From NCBI GenBank assembly GCA_016713535.1, contig JADJOY010000016.1:62001-126000 (forward strand): DNA of 64,000 bases, in the 5' to 3' direction. The notes below the pieces were generated by a model. It worked only from the letters and a program-made list of their open reading frames with translations, made no database searches and had not been told where the DNA came from. A program made the position numbers and the translations under genes. The DNA comes from Deltaproteobacteria bacterium (GTDB lineage Bacteria; JADJOY01). Positions 9,351-17,556 of the stretch are shown here, one piece after another; the first letter of the stretch is position 1, and every line of letters begins with the position of its first letter.

Positions 9351-10472
9351 TCACCCCGCCTCGCCGAGCTGGATCACGTTCTTGATGCCGGTCGGACGGC
9401 CGAGCAGCAGCTCGCGATGCGCCTCGATCGGGAAGCGTCCCGTGATGAGCGCGCGCACCGCGCTCGGGAAGCGCTCCATGAACGTCCCGAGATCGCGGAT
9501 CGCGTGCTGGAACGTGCTCTTTCCCGCGTTGACCGTGCCGTACACCACCTGGTTCTTGAGCACGAGGTTGCGCATCAACAGGTCGGTGTCGACCTGGATG
9601 GGCGCCTTGCGCCCCGGCACACCGGTGAACACGAACACGCCGTTGGTGCCGAGCACCTTCATCACCTCGAAGGCGATCTGCGAGGCGCCGACCGCTTCGT
9701 ACACCACGTCGATGTTGCCGACGGCCTTCGCCAGCGCCTCGGCGTCGTTGTCTTCGGCGGCGATGTACTTGGCGCCCAGCGACTCGACGAGATCGGCCTT
9801 GTCGTTGGGCTTGCGCGAGCGCGAGTACACGTAGGTCTCGAAGCCGTTCACGATCAGCGCCATCGCGCCGAGAAGGCCCACCGGGCCGGCCCCCAGCACC
9901 ACCGCCTTGTGGCCCTCTCCGAGGGGCGCGCCGGGTCGGTCGGAGACCTTCCACGGCAGCCGCATCTGCACCTGGCCGAGCTGCTCGAGTGCCTTCTCGG
10001 CGATCGTCAGCGGCTCGACCAGCACCGCCACGTCGCGCAGCTCACCCGGCACAACGTTCATGTAGCGCGCGTCGTCGACGACGCGCTCGGTCATGAAGCC
10101 GTGCGCCTCCTTGATGCCGCGTTCGTGGAAGTCGCCGGTGAAGCAGAAGTCCTGGCGCCCCGCGCTGCAGGCGGCGCAGTCCTCGTGGAGGCACGGCCGG
10201 CGCACCATCGGCACCACCAGGTCGCCCTCGCGAAGCCCCTCCACCTCGGAGCCGACCTCGAGCACCTGGCCGAGCGACTCGTGGCCGATCACCAGCCGCG
10301 CCGAGCCGTCCGGCGGCGTGCCGTAATCGAAGGCGCAGATCTCGCGGTCGGTGCCGCAGATGCCCACGTCCAGCATGGCGAGCTTCACGTCGGTGGGACG
10401 GCTCGCGCGCGGCTCGGGATGATCGACGAGGCCGACCTCGCGGTTCGACGGGTTCACGGCGACGGCTTTCAT
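9351..10472 (-). CDS. Glucose 1-dehydrogenase-like zinc-dependent alcohol dehydrogenase
   Basis: Medium-chain dehydrogenases of this type oxidise a sugar (glucose or galactose) with NAD(P)+. The catalytic zinc site is visible as Cys39 in CGTDRE and His64-Glu65 in GHESLG. A structural zinc site is formed by Cys94, Cys99, Cys102 and Cys110. The RQDFCFTGDFHERGIKEAHG stretch is typical of the glucose dehydrogenase branch. The nucleotide-binding motif is VVLGAGPVGLLGA. The 373 residues fit the family. It is followed 41 bp later on the same strand by the flavoprotein-polyferredoxin gene. The sugar substrate is inferred from family resemblance only. Confidence 0.85.
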   Translation of the reverse strand: MKAVAVNPSNREVGLVDHPEPRASRPTDVKLAMLDVGICGTDREICAFDYGTPPDGSARLVIGHESLGQVLEVGSEVEGLREGDLVVPMVRRPCLHEDCAACSAGRQDFCFTGDFHERGIKEAHGFMTERVVDDARYMNVVPGELRDVAVLVEPLTIAEKALEQLGQVQMRLPWKVSDRPGAPLGEGHKAVVLGAGPVGLLGAMALIVNGFETYVYSRSRKPNDKADLVESLGAKYIAAEDNDAEALAKAVGNIDVVYEAVGASQIAFEVMKVLGTNGVFVFTGVPGRKAPIQVDTDLLMRNLVLKNQVVYGTVNAGKSTFQHAIRDLGTFMERFPSAVRALITGRFPIEAHRELLLGRPTGIKNVIQLGEAG

Positions 10473-10511
10473 GGCAACGATCCTCGCGGGTGGTCGTGGG
10501 TGGATGCAGTG

Positions 10512-10772
10512 TTACGCGGCGATCGCGGCGCTCGCGCGGCGCCACGCGCGCCGCACGGTGGTGCGCGCCCGGCCGAGGAGGCGGTAGGCGCGAATGCAGC
10601 GCCGGCAGGCGCCGTCGCGTTCGATCCACTCGGGGTGTAGGCGGCGGATCTCGACGAGCACGAAGTTCTCGACGTCGCGGTGGGCGCCCCAGTGATCCGG
10701 GGAGACGTCGTCGCCGCACAGCGAGCAGCGAACGGTCGGTGAGCACATGGAACGCTGAGCGGGTCTGTTCAC
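10512..10772 (-). CDS. Small CxxC zinc-binding-like protein
   Basis: The protein has 86 residues and two Cys pairs, CSLC near residue 16 and CRRC near residue 57, which could bind one zinc ion. The C-terminus is very Arg-rich. I chose the GTG start because a strong GAGGAGG ribosome binding site lies just upstream of it; an internal ATG (MCSPTV) eight codons later has none. The spacing and basic tail would suit a nucleic-acid-binding protein, but this is inference and no family is recognised. Confidence 0.5.
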   Translation of the reverse strand: MNRPAQRSMCSPTVRCSLCGDDVSPDHWGAHRDVENFVLVEIRRLHPEWIERDGACRRCIRAYRLLGRARTTVRRAWRRASAAIAA

Positions 10773-10916
10773 GGCGCGTCCTCCTCGGCGAGCTCGAGCT
10801 TCCCCGCTCAGTCGCGCCGCACGGCGATCCGTTACGGCGGCCAGGCCGCGGTAACGAGGGGGCTGCGCCGCCCGACCGAACCGCGGCCCCCTCCACGCGA
10901 ACCAGGAGCACGAGAG

Positions 10917-11129
10917 ATGGCGCTCGCACGTCGATGGCTGGACGCACACTCCGCGGACCTCGATTCGGAGGCGCGCGCGCTCGAGCAGCTCGCGAGCTCG
11001 GCACGCACCAGCGCCGTCTACGCCCCCGTGCCCGGTGACGACGAGCCGGGCTGGACGGAGGTCGCGACCCGGCTGCGGCTCGAGCGCCCTGGCGTCGGCT
11101 CGCGCACACGACCTCGCGCGGGAGTGTAG
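10917..11129 (+). CDS. Small hypothetical protein
   Basis: The protein has 70 residues, an acidic middle and a possible amphipathic helix (residues 10-30). An AGGAG sequence lies about ten bases before the ATG. Its last dozen codons run into the first units of the repeat block that follows, so the original C-terminus may have been altered. It is divergently arranged with the zinc-binding-like gene. No family is recognised, and it may not be a real gene. Confidence 0.35.
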   Translation: MALARRWLDAHSADLDSEARALEQLASSARTSAVYAPVPGDDEPGWTEVATRLRLERPGVGSRTRPRAGV

Positions 11130-11172
11130 GGGCGGCCGCGAGGCGGCCCGGGAGCGGAGGCGAACGGGGCCG

Positions 11173-11240
11173 CTCGTGTCCGATCCTCGGCGGGCTCGCG
11201 CCCGCCGCTACACCCGGCAGCCGCGAACCGCGATCGATCG
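11173..11240 (+). repeat. 68-bp exact direct repeat, copy A
   Basis: By eye, identical base for base to 11555-11622. It contains the palindrome GGCGGGCTCGCGCCCGCC and ends in CGATCGATCG. It overlaps the start of the 97-bp repeat, copy A. Confidence 0.85.
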
Positions 11241-11319
11241 CGATCCGGACACGCGCCCTCGCGCGGGAATGTAGGGGCGGCCGCAAGGCCGCCCGAGAGC
11301 GGGACCGATCAGGTCCACT
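11223..11319 (+). repeat. 97-bp exact direct repeat, copy A
   Basis: By eye, identical base for base to 11460-11556, at a distance of 237 bp. It contains the palindromic GGGGCGGCCGCAAGGCCGCC. Confidence 0.85.
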
Positions 11320-11459
11320 GCGTCCTCGGCGGGCCGCGCCGCCGCACGCGCCGCGAACCGCGATCCGATCCGGCACCCCCGGGCGGCCGCAAGGCCCTGG
11401 GGGGGACCATGGTCCATCGTCCGCCGGCGGGCTCGCGCCCGCCGCCACACACGGCAGAC

Positions 11460-11556
11460 GCGAACCGCGATCGATCGCGATCCGGACACGCGCCCTCGCG
11501 CGGGAATGTAGGGGCGGCCGCAAGGCCGCCCGAGAGCGGGACCGATCAGGTCCACT
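11460..11556 (+). repeat. 97-bp exact direct repeat, copy B
   Basis: Second copy of the unit at 11223-11319. Confidence 0.85.
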
Positions 11557-11622
11557 CGTGTCCGATCCTCGGCGGGCTCGCGCCCGCCGCTACACCCGGC
11601 AGCCGCGAACCGCGATCGATCG
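11555..11622 (+). repeat. 68-bp exact direct repeat, copy B
   Basis: Second copy of the unit at 11173-11240. Together with the 97-bp pair, this means the order of modules is rearranged between the two ends of the block. Confidence 0.85.
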
Positions 11623-11662
11623 TTCACGCGCGTGTTGAAGGCGCCGCGCGCCCTCGCGACGC

Positions 11663-12703
11663 CTAGCTCAGCTCGAGCACCAGCTTGCCCACCGTCGTGC
11701 CGCTCTCGAGCGCGCGGTGCGCCTCCGCCACCCGCTCGAGTGGGAACCGAGTGACCGGTGGTGCACGCAGCGCCCCGGCCTCGACCCGTCCGACGAGCTT
11801 CGTCATCCCTTCCGCGAGCAGCTCGTGGCGCTCGAACAGGTACGAGAGGTTGAAGGCGAGCACGCTGCGGTTGTGGGTGGTCATGTCGAGCGGGTCGAAG
11901 CGCGGGGTGCGGAGCCAGTCCCACGCGAGCTTCGGGAAGCTCGGACGCCCCACCCCTCCGCCACGCGGCAACATCGTGGCGAAGCCGTACACCACCAGGC
12001 GCCCGGGCGAGCCGAGGTGCGCGTAGCTCGCGGCGAGGGTCTCGACGCCGTTGGCGTCGAGGATCACGTCGTAGCCGTGGGGGGCGAGGCGGCGCGCCTC
12101 GCGCCACAGGTCGGCGGCCCCCTTGTCGATCACGGCGTCGGCTCCCAGCGACCGAGCCGCCTCGACCTTGTGTGCTCCGCGCACGACGCCCACCACGGTG
12201 CAGCCGGCGAGCTTGCCGAGCTGCACCAGCATGCTGCCCACGCCGCCCGCGGCCGAGTGGACGAGCAAGGTGTCGCCCGCACGCGGGTGCGCGAGCTCGA
12301 AGAGCGCGAAGTACGCCGTGAGCGCGACGGCCGGGAAGCCCGCGGCCTGGAAGAGATCGAGCGCCGCCGGAAGCGGCCACGCCTGGTGGCGCGGCACGAC
12401 GACCTCCGAGGCGTAGCCCCCGAAGCGCGTGACCGCCATCACCTCGTCGCCGATCGCCACGTCCTCCACGCCCGGGCCGACCTCCCTCACCCGCCCGGCA
12501 ACCTCGAAGCCCGGCGTGATCGGCCAGCCCACATATTTCTTCGCCGACGAGTAAAGGCCCATCCGCACGGCGACGTCGGCGAAGTTCACGCCCGCGGCTC
12601 GCACGGCGATGCGCAGCTCGCCCGCGCCGAGGGGCGGGCTCGGCCGCTCCTCCACGCTCAACCGATCCCAGCCGCCGGCGCGACGAACGACGACCGCCCT
12701 CAT
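11663..12703 (-). CDS. VAT-1/quinone oxidoreductase-like zinc-independent dehydrogenase
   Basis: This is a medium-chain dehydrogenase of the NADPH:quinone oxidoreductase group, which reduces quinones or enones with NADPH and needs no zinc. The early GVNFADVAVRMGLY segment and the nucleotide-binding motif HSAAGGVGSMLVQLGKLAG are typical. The PRFDPLDMTTHNRSVLAFNLSYLF segment resembles eukaryotic VAT-1 proteins. Zinc ligands are absent. The 346 residues are normal length. It follows nhaR on the same strand with a 43-bp gap, so the two may share a transcript. The true substrate is unknown. Confidence 0.85.
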   Translation of the reverse strand: MRAVVVRRAGGWDRLSVEERPSPPLGAGELRIAVRAAGVNFADVAVRMGLYSSAKKYVGWPITPGFEVAGRVREVGPGVEDVAIGDEVMAVTRFGGYASEVVVPRHQAWPLPAALDLFQAAGFPAVALTAYFALFELAHPRAGDTLLVHSAAGGVGSMLVQLGKLAGCTVVGVVRGAHKVEAARSLGADAVIDKGAADLWREARRLAPHGYDVILDANGVETLAASYAHLGSPGRLVVYGFATMLPRGGGVGRPSFPKLAWDWLRTPRFDPLDMTTHNRSVLAFNLSYLFERHELLAEGMTKLVGRVEAGALRAPPVTRFPLERVAEAHRALESGTTVGKLVLELS

Positions 12704-12746
12704 CGCCTCGCTCCCCTCGCCCGCACGTGCCCGCCGCGGACGCGGC

Positions 12747-13646
12747 TCAGCCGAAGATCTTCTCGCGTGCCAGGTCGCAGATCGCCACCACCGCCGGGTG
12801 CTTGAGGCGACGCTCGGCGGAGATCGCGTAGAACCGCTCGCGAACGTCCTCGGTGAAGCCGAGCCGCCGCGAGCCGTACTGCGCGATGGTCTGCTCCTCG
12901 ATCACGAGCGGCACAGGGAACACGCCAACTCCCGACTGACCGAACGTCTTGAGCAGCGCCATGTCGTCGAACTCGGCGACCACCTTGGGGCGCACCCCGC
13001 TCACGTCGAACCACTGGTCGAGCGCGCGCCTGAGCGTGGTGTGCTCGGTGGGCAGGAGCATCGGCGCCCCGTCGAGCGAGCGCGGGAAGCCCTTGGTCAG
13101 CCGCTTCGCCATCGCGGGCGCGGCGTGAAACGCGACGCCGCATTCGCCGAGGAGGTGATTGAACGCCTTGACGCTGACACCCGGCGGCACCGGCGCGTCC
13201 GAGATCACGAGGTCGAGCTCGTGCAGCGCGAGCTCGGCGAGCAGTCGCGCCGGCTGGTCCTCGCGGCAGATCAGGTGCACCGGCTCGGGCAGCTTGAGCG
13301 CCGCCTCGATGAGGCGATACGCGATGAGCTTCGGGATCGCGTCCGCGATCCCCACCGTGAACCGAAGGGGACGCCCGGTGGGGCGATCCTTCACGGTGTC
13401 CATCAACTCACGCCCGATCGAGAAGATCTCGTCGGCGTAGCGGTAGACGAGCCGCCCCATGTCGGTGAGCACGAGCCCGCGCCCCTCGCGCTTCAAGAGC
13501 TTGGTGCCGAGCGAGCGCTCCAGCATGCGGAGCTGGCCGCTGATCGTGGGCTGCGCGAGCCTGAGCTCGCGGGTCGCCTTGGCGATGCTGCCTTCTCGCG
13601 CGACCACCCAGAAGTAGAGCAGGTGATGGTAGTTGAGCCATTCCAT
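12747..13646 (-). CDS. nhaR: LysR-family regulator NhaR
   Basis: The protein begins MEWLNYHHLLYFWVV, the signature N-terminus of NhaR, followed by the LysR-type helix-turn-helix (SIAKATRELRLAQPTISGQL). The C-terminal part is a substrate-binding-like domain. In Escherichia coli NhaR activates the Na+/H+ antiporter gene nhaA in response to sodium. No antiporter gene is in this window, so the local target is unclear. I took the ATG giving this standard N-terminus over an upstream in-frame start. A long hairpin lies 17 bp upstream of the start codon. Confidence 0.88.
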   Translation of the reverse strand: MEWLNYHHLLYFWVVAREGSIAKATRELRLAQPTISGQLRMLERSLGTKLLKREGRGLVLTDMGRLVYRYADEIFSIGRELMDTVKDRPTGRPLRFTVGIADAIPKLIAYRLIEAALKLPEPVHLICREDQPARLLAELALHELDLVISDAPVPPGVSVKAFNHLLGECGVAFHAAPAMAKRLTKGFPRSLDGAPMLLPTEHTTLRRALDQWFDVSGVRPKVVAEFDDMALLKTFGQSGVGVFPVPLVIEEQTIAQYGSRRLGFTEDVRERFYAISAERRLKHPAVVAICDLAREKIFG

Positions 13647-13662
13647 CGCGAGCCCGAGGCTA

Positions 13663-13708
13663 ACAGGCCGCCGGGCAACTCGCAGAAGCGAATTGCCCGG
13701 CAGCCTGT
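13663..13708. promoter_or_regulatory. Long imperfect palindrome just upstream of nhaR
   Basis: A 46-base inverted repeat has arms ACAGGC, GCCGGGCAA and TCGC around an AGAA loop. The three unpaired positions on one side are all C opposite A. It sits in the nhaR leader or promoter. It could be an operator, a leader hairpin or a degraded mobile palindrome. Confidence 0.5.
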
Positions 13709-13806
13709 CGATGTTGCTGCGGGGGTCTGTTCCGGACCCACCGCCCCGTCGGAGGGCCCGGCTCCTGCCGGGCCGGCGATACGCGCTGCGCTCGTGCGGT
13801 CGCGCT

Positions 13807-13957
13807 GAGGCCGTGAAGCCTGCCATCTGGGTCGCTCACGGAAGCCGCGTGGCTCCCGCGACGGGGGATGGAACCCCGTCGCTACGATGGCTTTCGTAGC
13901 GCGGGGGGCTCCGTCCCCCCGCGGCGGTTCGCGCTCGCTCGATTTCTTCACAGGCTC
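13807..13957 (+). repeat. MITE-like palindromic repeat, copy 2 (full length)
   Basis: This 151-bp element aligns end to end with the copy near 63.6 kb. The left end is GAGGCCGTGAAGC and the right end read in reverse is GAGCCTGTGAAGA, forming imperfect terminal inverted repeats. Between them are two hairpins: GCGACGGGGGATGG with its complement, and GCGGGGGG-CTCCGT-CCCCCCGC. There is no coding capacity and no obvious target duplication. Confidence 0.8.
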
Positions 13958-14056
13958 ACGGCGACCGGCCGGATGATGGGCCCCCTCGTTGCGCGGTCCG
14001 GGATTCATGCGGGTCTGCTCCAGACCCGCCCCGGGCACCCGGGCAGCTCGGCAATT

Positions 14057-14073
14057 CATCGTTAATCACGATG
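14057..14073. promoter_or_regulatory. Operator-like palindrome upstream of hpf
   Basis: CATCGT-TAATC-ACGATG is a perfect 6-5-6 inverted repeat in the AT-richer region about 110 bases before hpf. It has the form of a repressor half-site pair. No regulator is identified, and chance cannot be excluded. Confidence 0.3.
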
Positions 14074-14179
14074 GGTTGTCGCCGAAGTTTCTATTTGCGG
14101 ATGAAATGTCCCGTCCTTAGGTTGCGCGCCGTCGATCAGACCCGTTCGCACGTTTCCCTCGCAGCCGCCGGAGACAGCC

Positions 14180-14494
14180 ATGCGCATCGAGATCCGAGAC
14201 CGAGGAATCGAGCCCACAGAAGCGATCCGCGACCACGCCGAGCGCCGCCTCCACTTCGCCCTCGGCCGTTTCGACGACCGGATCCGCGCGGTGCGGATCT
14301 GGATCCTCGACGAGAACGGCCCGATGCGCGGTGGGGTCGACAAGGCGTGCCGGCTCGAGCTGCGCACCAACACCAACCGCGAGGTCCGCATCGAGACCCG
14401 CCACGAGGACCTCTACGTGGCGATCTCACACGCCGCCGAGCGAGCCGGTCGCGCCACGGCGCGGCTGCTGGCCCGCGAAGCGCGGTTCGCCTGA
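14180..14494 (+). CDS. hpf: Ribosome hibernation promoting factor, HPF/RaiA family
   Basis: HPF-type proteins bind the small ribosomal subunit in stress or stationary phase and inactivate ribosomes, often by dimerising them. The 104 residues match the short HPF class. The N-terminus (MRIEIRDRGIEPTEAIRDHAERRLHFAL) and the C-terminal helix with DLYVAISHAAERAGRATARLL fit the family. It is followed 48 bp later by ftsH on the same strand, so ribosome protection and membrane-protein quality control are probably coexpressed. Confidence 0.85.
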   Translation: MRIEIRDRGIEPTEAIRDHAERRLHFALGRFDDRIRAVRIWILDENGPMRGGVDKACRLELRTNTNREVRIETRHEDLYVAISHAAERAGRATARLLAREARFA

Positions 14495-14542
14495 CGCCCC
14501 GCGCGTCCAGCGCTCGCCTCACCCGATCGGAGGAGCAACCCG

Positions 14543-16441
14543 ATGAACGCATTCAACCCCAAGAGCCTACGCTTCAACGCCATCTACTTCCTGATCGCCA
14601 CCTTCGCCGTGATCTCCATCCACGACGTGTGGATGCGCTCGCAGCTCGTCGAGCCGATCCCGTACAGCGAGTTCCAGCAGCGCCTCAAGACGGGCCAGGT
14701 TGGCGAGGTCGTGATCGGCACCGACTCGATCCAGGGCGAGATGAAGGAGTCCACGCCCGGCGAGAAGCGCCGCTTCGTCACCACTCGCGTCGAGACCGAC
14801 CTCTCGCGCGAGCTCGAGGCCGCGGGCGTCGTCTACTCGGCACGCGTCGAGAGCCGCGTGCTGCCGACCTTGCTCTCGTGGATCGTGCCTGTCCTGGTGT
14901 TCTTCGGCGTGTGGGCCTTCATCATGAAGCGCTTCGCCGGCAAGATGGGCCCCGGTGGCGGACTGCTCGCCATCGGCAAGAGCAAGGCCAAGGTCTACGT
15001 CGAGACCGACACCAAGGTGACGTTCGGCGACGTCGCCGGGGTGGACGAGGCGAAGAGCGAGCTCGAGGAGATCGCCGCGTTCCTGCGCGATCCCAAGAGC
15101 CACGGGCGCCTCGGTGCGCGCATGCCGAAGGGCGTGCTGCTGGTCGGCCCTCCGGGCACCGGCAAGACGCTGCTGGCGCGCGCGGTCGCCGGCGAGGCGG
15201 GCGTGCCGTTCTTCTCGATCAGCGGTTCGGAGTTCGTGGAGATGTTCGTCGGCGTCGGCGCGGCGCGGGTGCGCGACCTGTTCGAGCAGGCGCGCCAGAA
15301 GGCGCCCTGCATCATCTTCATCGACGAGCTCGACGCGCTGGGCCGCGCGCGCAACGCGGGCGGCGTCCTCGGCGGTCACGACGAGAAGGAGCAAACCCTC
15401 AACCAGCTCCTCGTCGAGATGGACGGCTTCGACCCTGCCGCGGGGATCGTGCTGCTCGCCGCGACCAACCGGCCGGAGATCCTCGACCCGGCGCTGCTGC
15501 GCGCCGGCCGGTTCGACCGCCAGGTGCTGGTCGACCGTCCCGACCGGATCGGCCGCGCCCAGATCCTGCGCGTCCACCTGCGCAAGATCGTCACCGCCCC
15601 CGACCTCGATCCCGATCAGGTCGCGCAGCTCACGCCCGGCTTCACCGGCGCCGACCTCGCGAACCTCGTCAACGAAGCGGCGCTGGTCGCGACGCGACGC
15701 GACTCCGAGACCGTGTCGACGGCGGACTTCACCGCCGCCGTCGAGCGCATCGTCGCCGGTCTCGAGAAGAAGAACCGGCTGCTCAATCCCCGCGAGCGCA
15801 AGGTCGTGGCGTACCACGAGATGGGCCACGCCCTGGTCGCCGCCGCACAGCCAGGCAGCGACGTCGTCCACAAGGTCTCGATCATCCCGCGTGGCATCGG
15901 CGCCCTCGGCTACACGATCCAGCGGCCCACCGAGGACCGCTTCCTCATGACCCGCGAGGAGCTCGAAGCCAAGATGGCGGTGCTGCTGGGTGGACGCGCC
16001 GCCGAGCACCTGGTGTTCGGCCACCTCTCGACCGGCGCCGCCGACGACCTCGCGCGCGCGACCGACATCGCGCGCAGCATGGTCACGCGCTTCGGCATGG
16101 TCCCCGAGCTCGGTCACGTGGTGTACGACCGCGAGCCGCAAGGCTTCCTCGGCCCGGCCGCGATCGGCATGCAGGGTCGCAGCTACAGCGAGGAGACGGC
16201 CCGCGAGATCGACTGCGCCGTTCGCGGCATCGTGCGCGCCTCGTTCGAGCGGGCTCGGGCCATCCTCGAAGCGCGGCGCGACGTCCTCGAGGCGAGCGCC
16301 GGCGCGCTGCTCGTCCGCGAGACGCTCGACGAGAAGGAGCTCGCGCCGCACCTGGCTGCCATGACCGGCGCCGGCGAGGAGCTGCCGCGCCGCGTGCCAG
16401 CTGACGCGGGCGGGCCCCCATGCCTCTCCGCGGCGGCGTGA
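14543..16441 (+). CDS. ftsH: ATP-dependent zinc metalloprotease FtsH
   Basis: FtsH is a membrane-anchored hexameric AAA+ protease that degrades misfolded membrane proteins and some regulators. Visible features are two N-terminal membrane helices (about residues 12-28 and 107-128), Walker A GPPGTGKT (202-209), Walker B IIFIDE (257-262), the second region of homology ([21 protein letters not shown]) and the zinc-binding HEMGH motif (425-429). The length of 632 residues is normal. The ATG has a strong GGAGGAG site. It lies between hpf and terC in a same-strand group. Confidence 0.97.
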   Translation: MNAFNPKSLRFNAIYFLIATFAVISIHDVWMRSQLVEPIPYSEFQQRLKTGQVGEVVIGTDSIQGEMKESTPGEKRRFVTTRVETDLSRELEAAGVVYSARVESRVLPTLLSWIVPVLVFFGVWAFIMKRFAGKMGPGGGLLAIGKSKAKVYVETDTKVTFGDVAGVDEAKSELEEIAAFLRDPKSHGRLGARMPKGVLLVGPPGTGKTLLARAVAGEAGVPFFSISGSEFVEMFVGVGAARVRDLFEQARQKAPCIIFIDELDALGRARNAGGVLGGHDEKEQTLNQLLVEMDGFDPAAGIVLLAATNRPEILDPALLRAGRFDRQVLVDRPDRIGRAQILRVHLRKIVTAPDLDPDQVAQLTPGFTGADLANLVNEAALVATRRDSETVSTADFTAAVERIVAGLEKKNRLLNPRERKVVAYHEMGHALVAAAQPGSDVVHKVSIIPRGIGALGYTIQRPTEDRFLMTREELEAKMAVLLGGRAAEHLVFGHLSTGAADDLARATDIARSMVTRFGMVPELGHVVYDREPQGFLGPAAIGMQGRSYSEETAREIDCAVRGIVRASFERARAILEARRDVLEASAGALLVRETLDEKELAPHLAAMTGAGEELPRRVPADAGGPPCLSAAA

Positions 16442-16532
16442 GCCCCGTCGCGCCGCGCCCATCCATCGACGCCCCAGACTCGATCATCGACCTCACCGTC
16501 CCGGCACGCCGCGACGAATCCCGGAGAGACCC

Positions 16533-17474
16533 ATGCACCCCGCCACCATCGGAAGCCCCGGCCTGTGGATCGGCTTCATCGGCTTCGTCATCGTCATGCT
16601 CGCCCTCGACCTGGGCGTGTTCCACCGCAAGTCCCACGTCGTCGGCTTCCGCGAGGCGCTCGGGTGGAGCGCGGTGTGGATCGCGCTCGCGCTGGTCTTC
16701 AACGCCGGCGTGTGGTGGCAGTTCGGCGCCCAGCCGGGCATCGAATTCCTGACCGGCTACCTGATCGAGAAGTCGCTCTCGATCGACAACATCTTCGTGT
16801 TCGTCGTGATCTTCTCGACGCTCGGGATCCCGGCGCTCTACCAGCACCGGGTGCTGTTCTGGGGCATCCTGAGCGCCCTCGTCCTGCGCGCGGTGATGAT
16901 CTTCGCGGGCGCGGCGATGCTCGAGCGCTTCCACTGGCTCATCTACGTCTTCGGCGCGTTCCTGATCCTCACCGGCGTCAAGCTCTTCCGGCAGCGCGGC
17001 CAGGAGCAGAACCTCGAGGACAGCGCGGCGCTGCGCTGGGCGCGGAAGGTCGTGCCCTCCACGGAGCGCTTCGACGGCGAGCGCTTCTTCACGCACGAGA
17101 ACGGCAAGCGCGTCGCGACGCCGCTCTTCCTCGCGCTGCTGCTGGTCGAGTTCACCGACGTGGTGTTCGCGATCGACTCGATCCCCGCGATCTTCGCCAT
17201 CACCCGCGACCCGTTCATCGTGTTCACCTCGAACATCTTCGCGATCCTCGGGCTGCGCTCGCTCTTCTTCGTGCTCGCCGACATGGTCAAGCGCTTCGCG
17301 TACCTGAAGGTCGGGCTCGCCGCGGTGCTGGTGTTCGTGGGCGCCAAGATGTCGCTGGTCGACGTCTACAAGGTGCCGCCGCTCGCCTCGCTGGTGGTGA
17401 TCGCGATGCTGCTCGGCGGCTCGATCTGGTTCTCACTGGCGAAGAGCCGGGGGAAAGCGGTCGCGACGGCCTGA
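16533..17474 (+). CDS. TerC/Alx-family membrane protein
   Basis: TerC-family proteins are polytopic membrane proteins, implicated in metal ion (especially manganese) export and in tellurite resistance. Conserved segments are LDLGVFHRK, the intramembrane EKSLSIDNIFVFVVIF motif and the later VEFTDVVFAIDSIPAIFAIT motif with its acidic residues. About eight membrane helices are predicted in 313 residues, as in Alx. The short gap after ftsH suggests cotranscription. I looked for a manganese riboswitch in the 91-base leader and saw none. Confidence 0.9.
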   Translation: MHPATIGSPGLWIGFIGFVIVMLALDLGVFHRKSHVVGFREALGWSAVWIALALVFNAGVWWQFGAQPGIEFLTGYLIEKSLSIDNIFVFVVIFSTLGIPALYQHRVLFWGILSALVLRAVMIFAGAAMLERFHWLIYVFGAFLILTGVKLFRQRGQEQNLEDSAALRWARKVVPSTERFDGERFFTHENGKRVATPLFLALLLVEFTDVVFAIDSIPAIFAITRDPFIVFTSNIFAILGLRSLFFVLADMVKRFAYLKVGLAAVLVFVGAKMSLVDVYKVPPLASLVVIAMLLGGSIWFSLAKSRGKAVATA

Positions 17475-17556
17475 TCCGGCCCCCCGCGCCCTCGCTTACA
17501 ATCGGGGCAACGTCACGAACACCCCCGCGCCGGGCGCGGGCGCGGAGCGGATCCCG

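Larger units (their letters stand above)
11130..11662. repeat. Intergenic block of nested direct repeats
   Basis: No gene is seen here. The block is built from a few modules repeated almost exactly: a GGGGCGGCCGC...GCGGCC palindrome, a GGCGGGCTCGCGCCCGCC palindrome and a short spacer with CGATCGATCG. Two perfect repeat pairs (97 bp and 68 bp) are listed separately. Exact identity over these lengths points to recent duplication or gene conversion. Confidence 0.85.
13709..14179. other. Gene-free spacer between nhaR and hpf
   Basis: Most of this spacer is the full-length MITE-like repeat (separate entry) preceded by a GGGCCCGGCTCCTGCCGGGCC palindromic stretch. The last 130 bases are distinctly less GC-rich than the rest of the window and probably hold the promoter of the hpf-ftsH group. 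No coding sequence is supported. Confidence 0.55.

Noticed and set aside
11130-11662. Possible CRISPR array
   Set aside because: The repeats are too long and too few, are not separated by unique spacers of constant length, and there are no cas genes.
13807-13957. Target-site duplication at the ends of the MITE-like element
   Set aside because: Bases outside the terminal repeats do not match between the two sides in either full copy, so transposition remains unproven.
16442-16532. Manganese (yybP-ykoY type) riboswitch before the TerC gene
   Set aside because: The 91-base leader lacks the conserved purine-rich loops and suitable pairing that I would expect.
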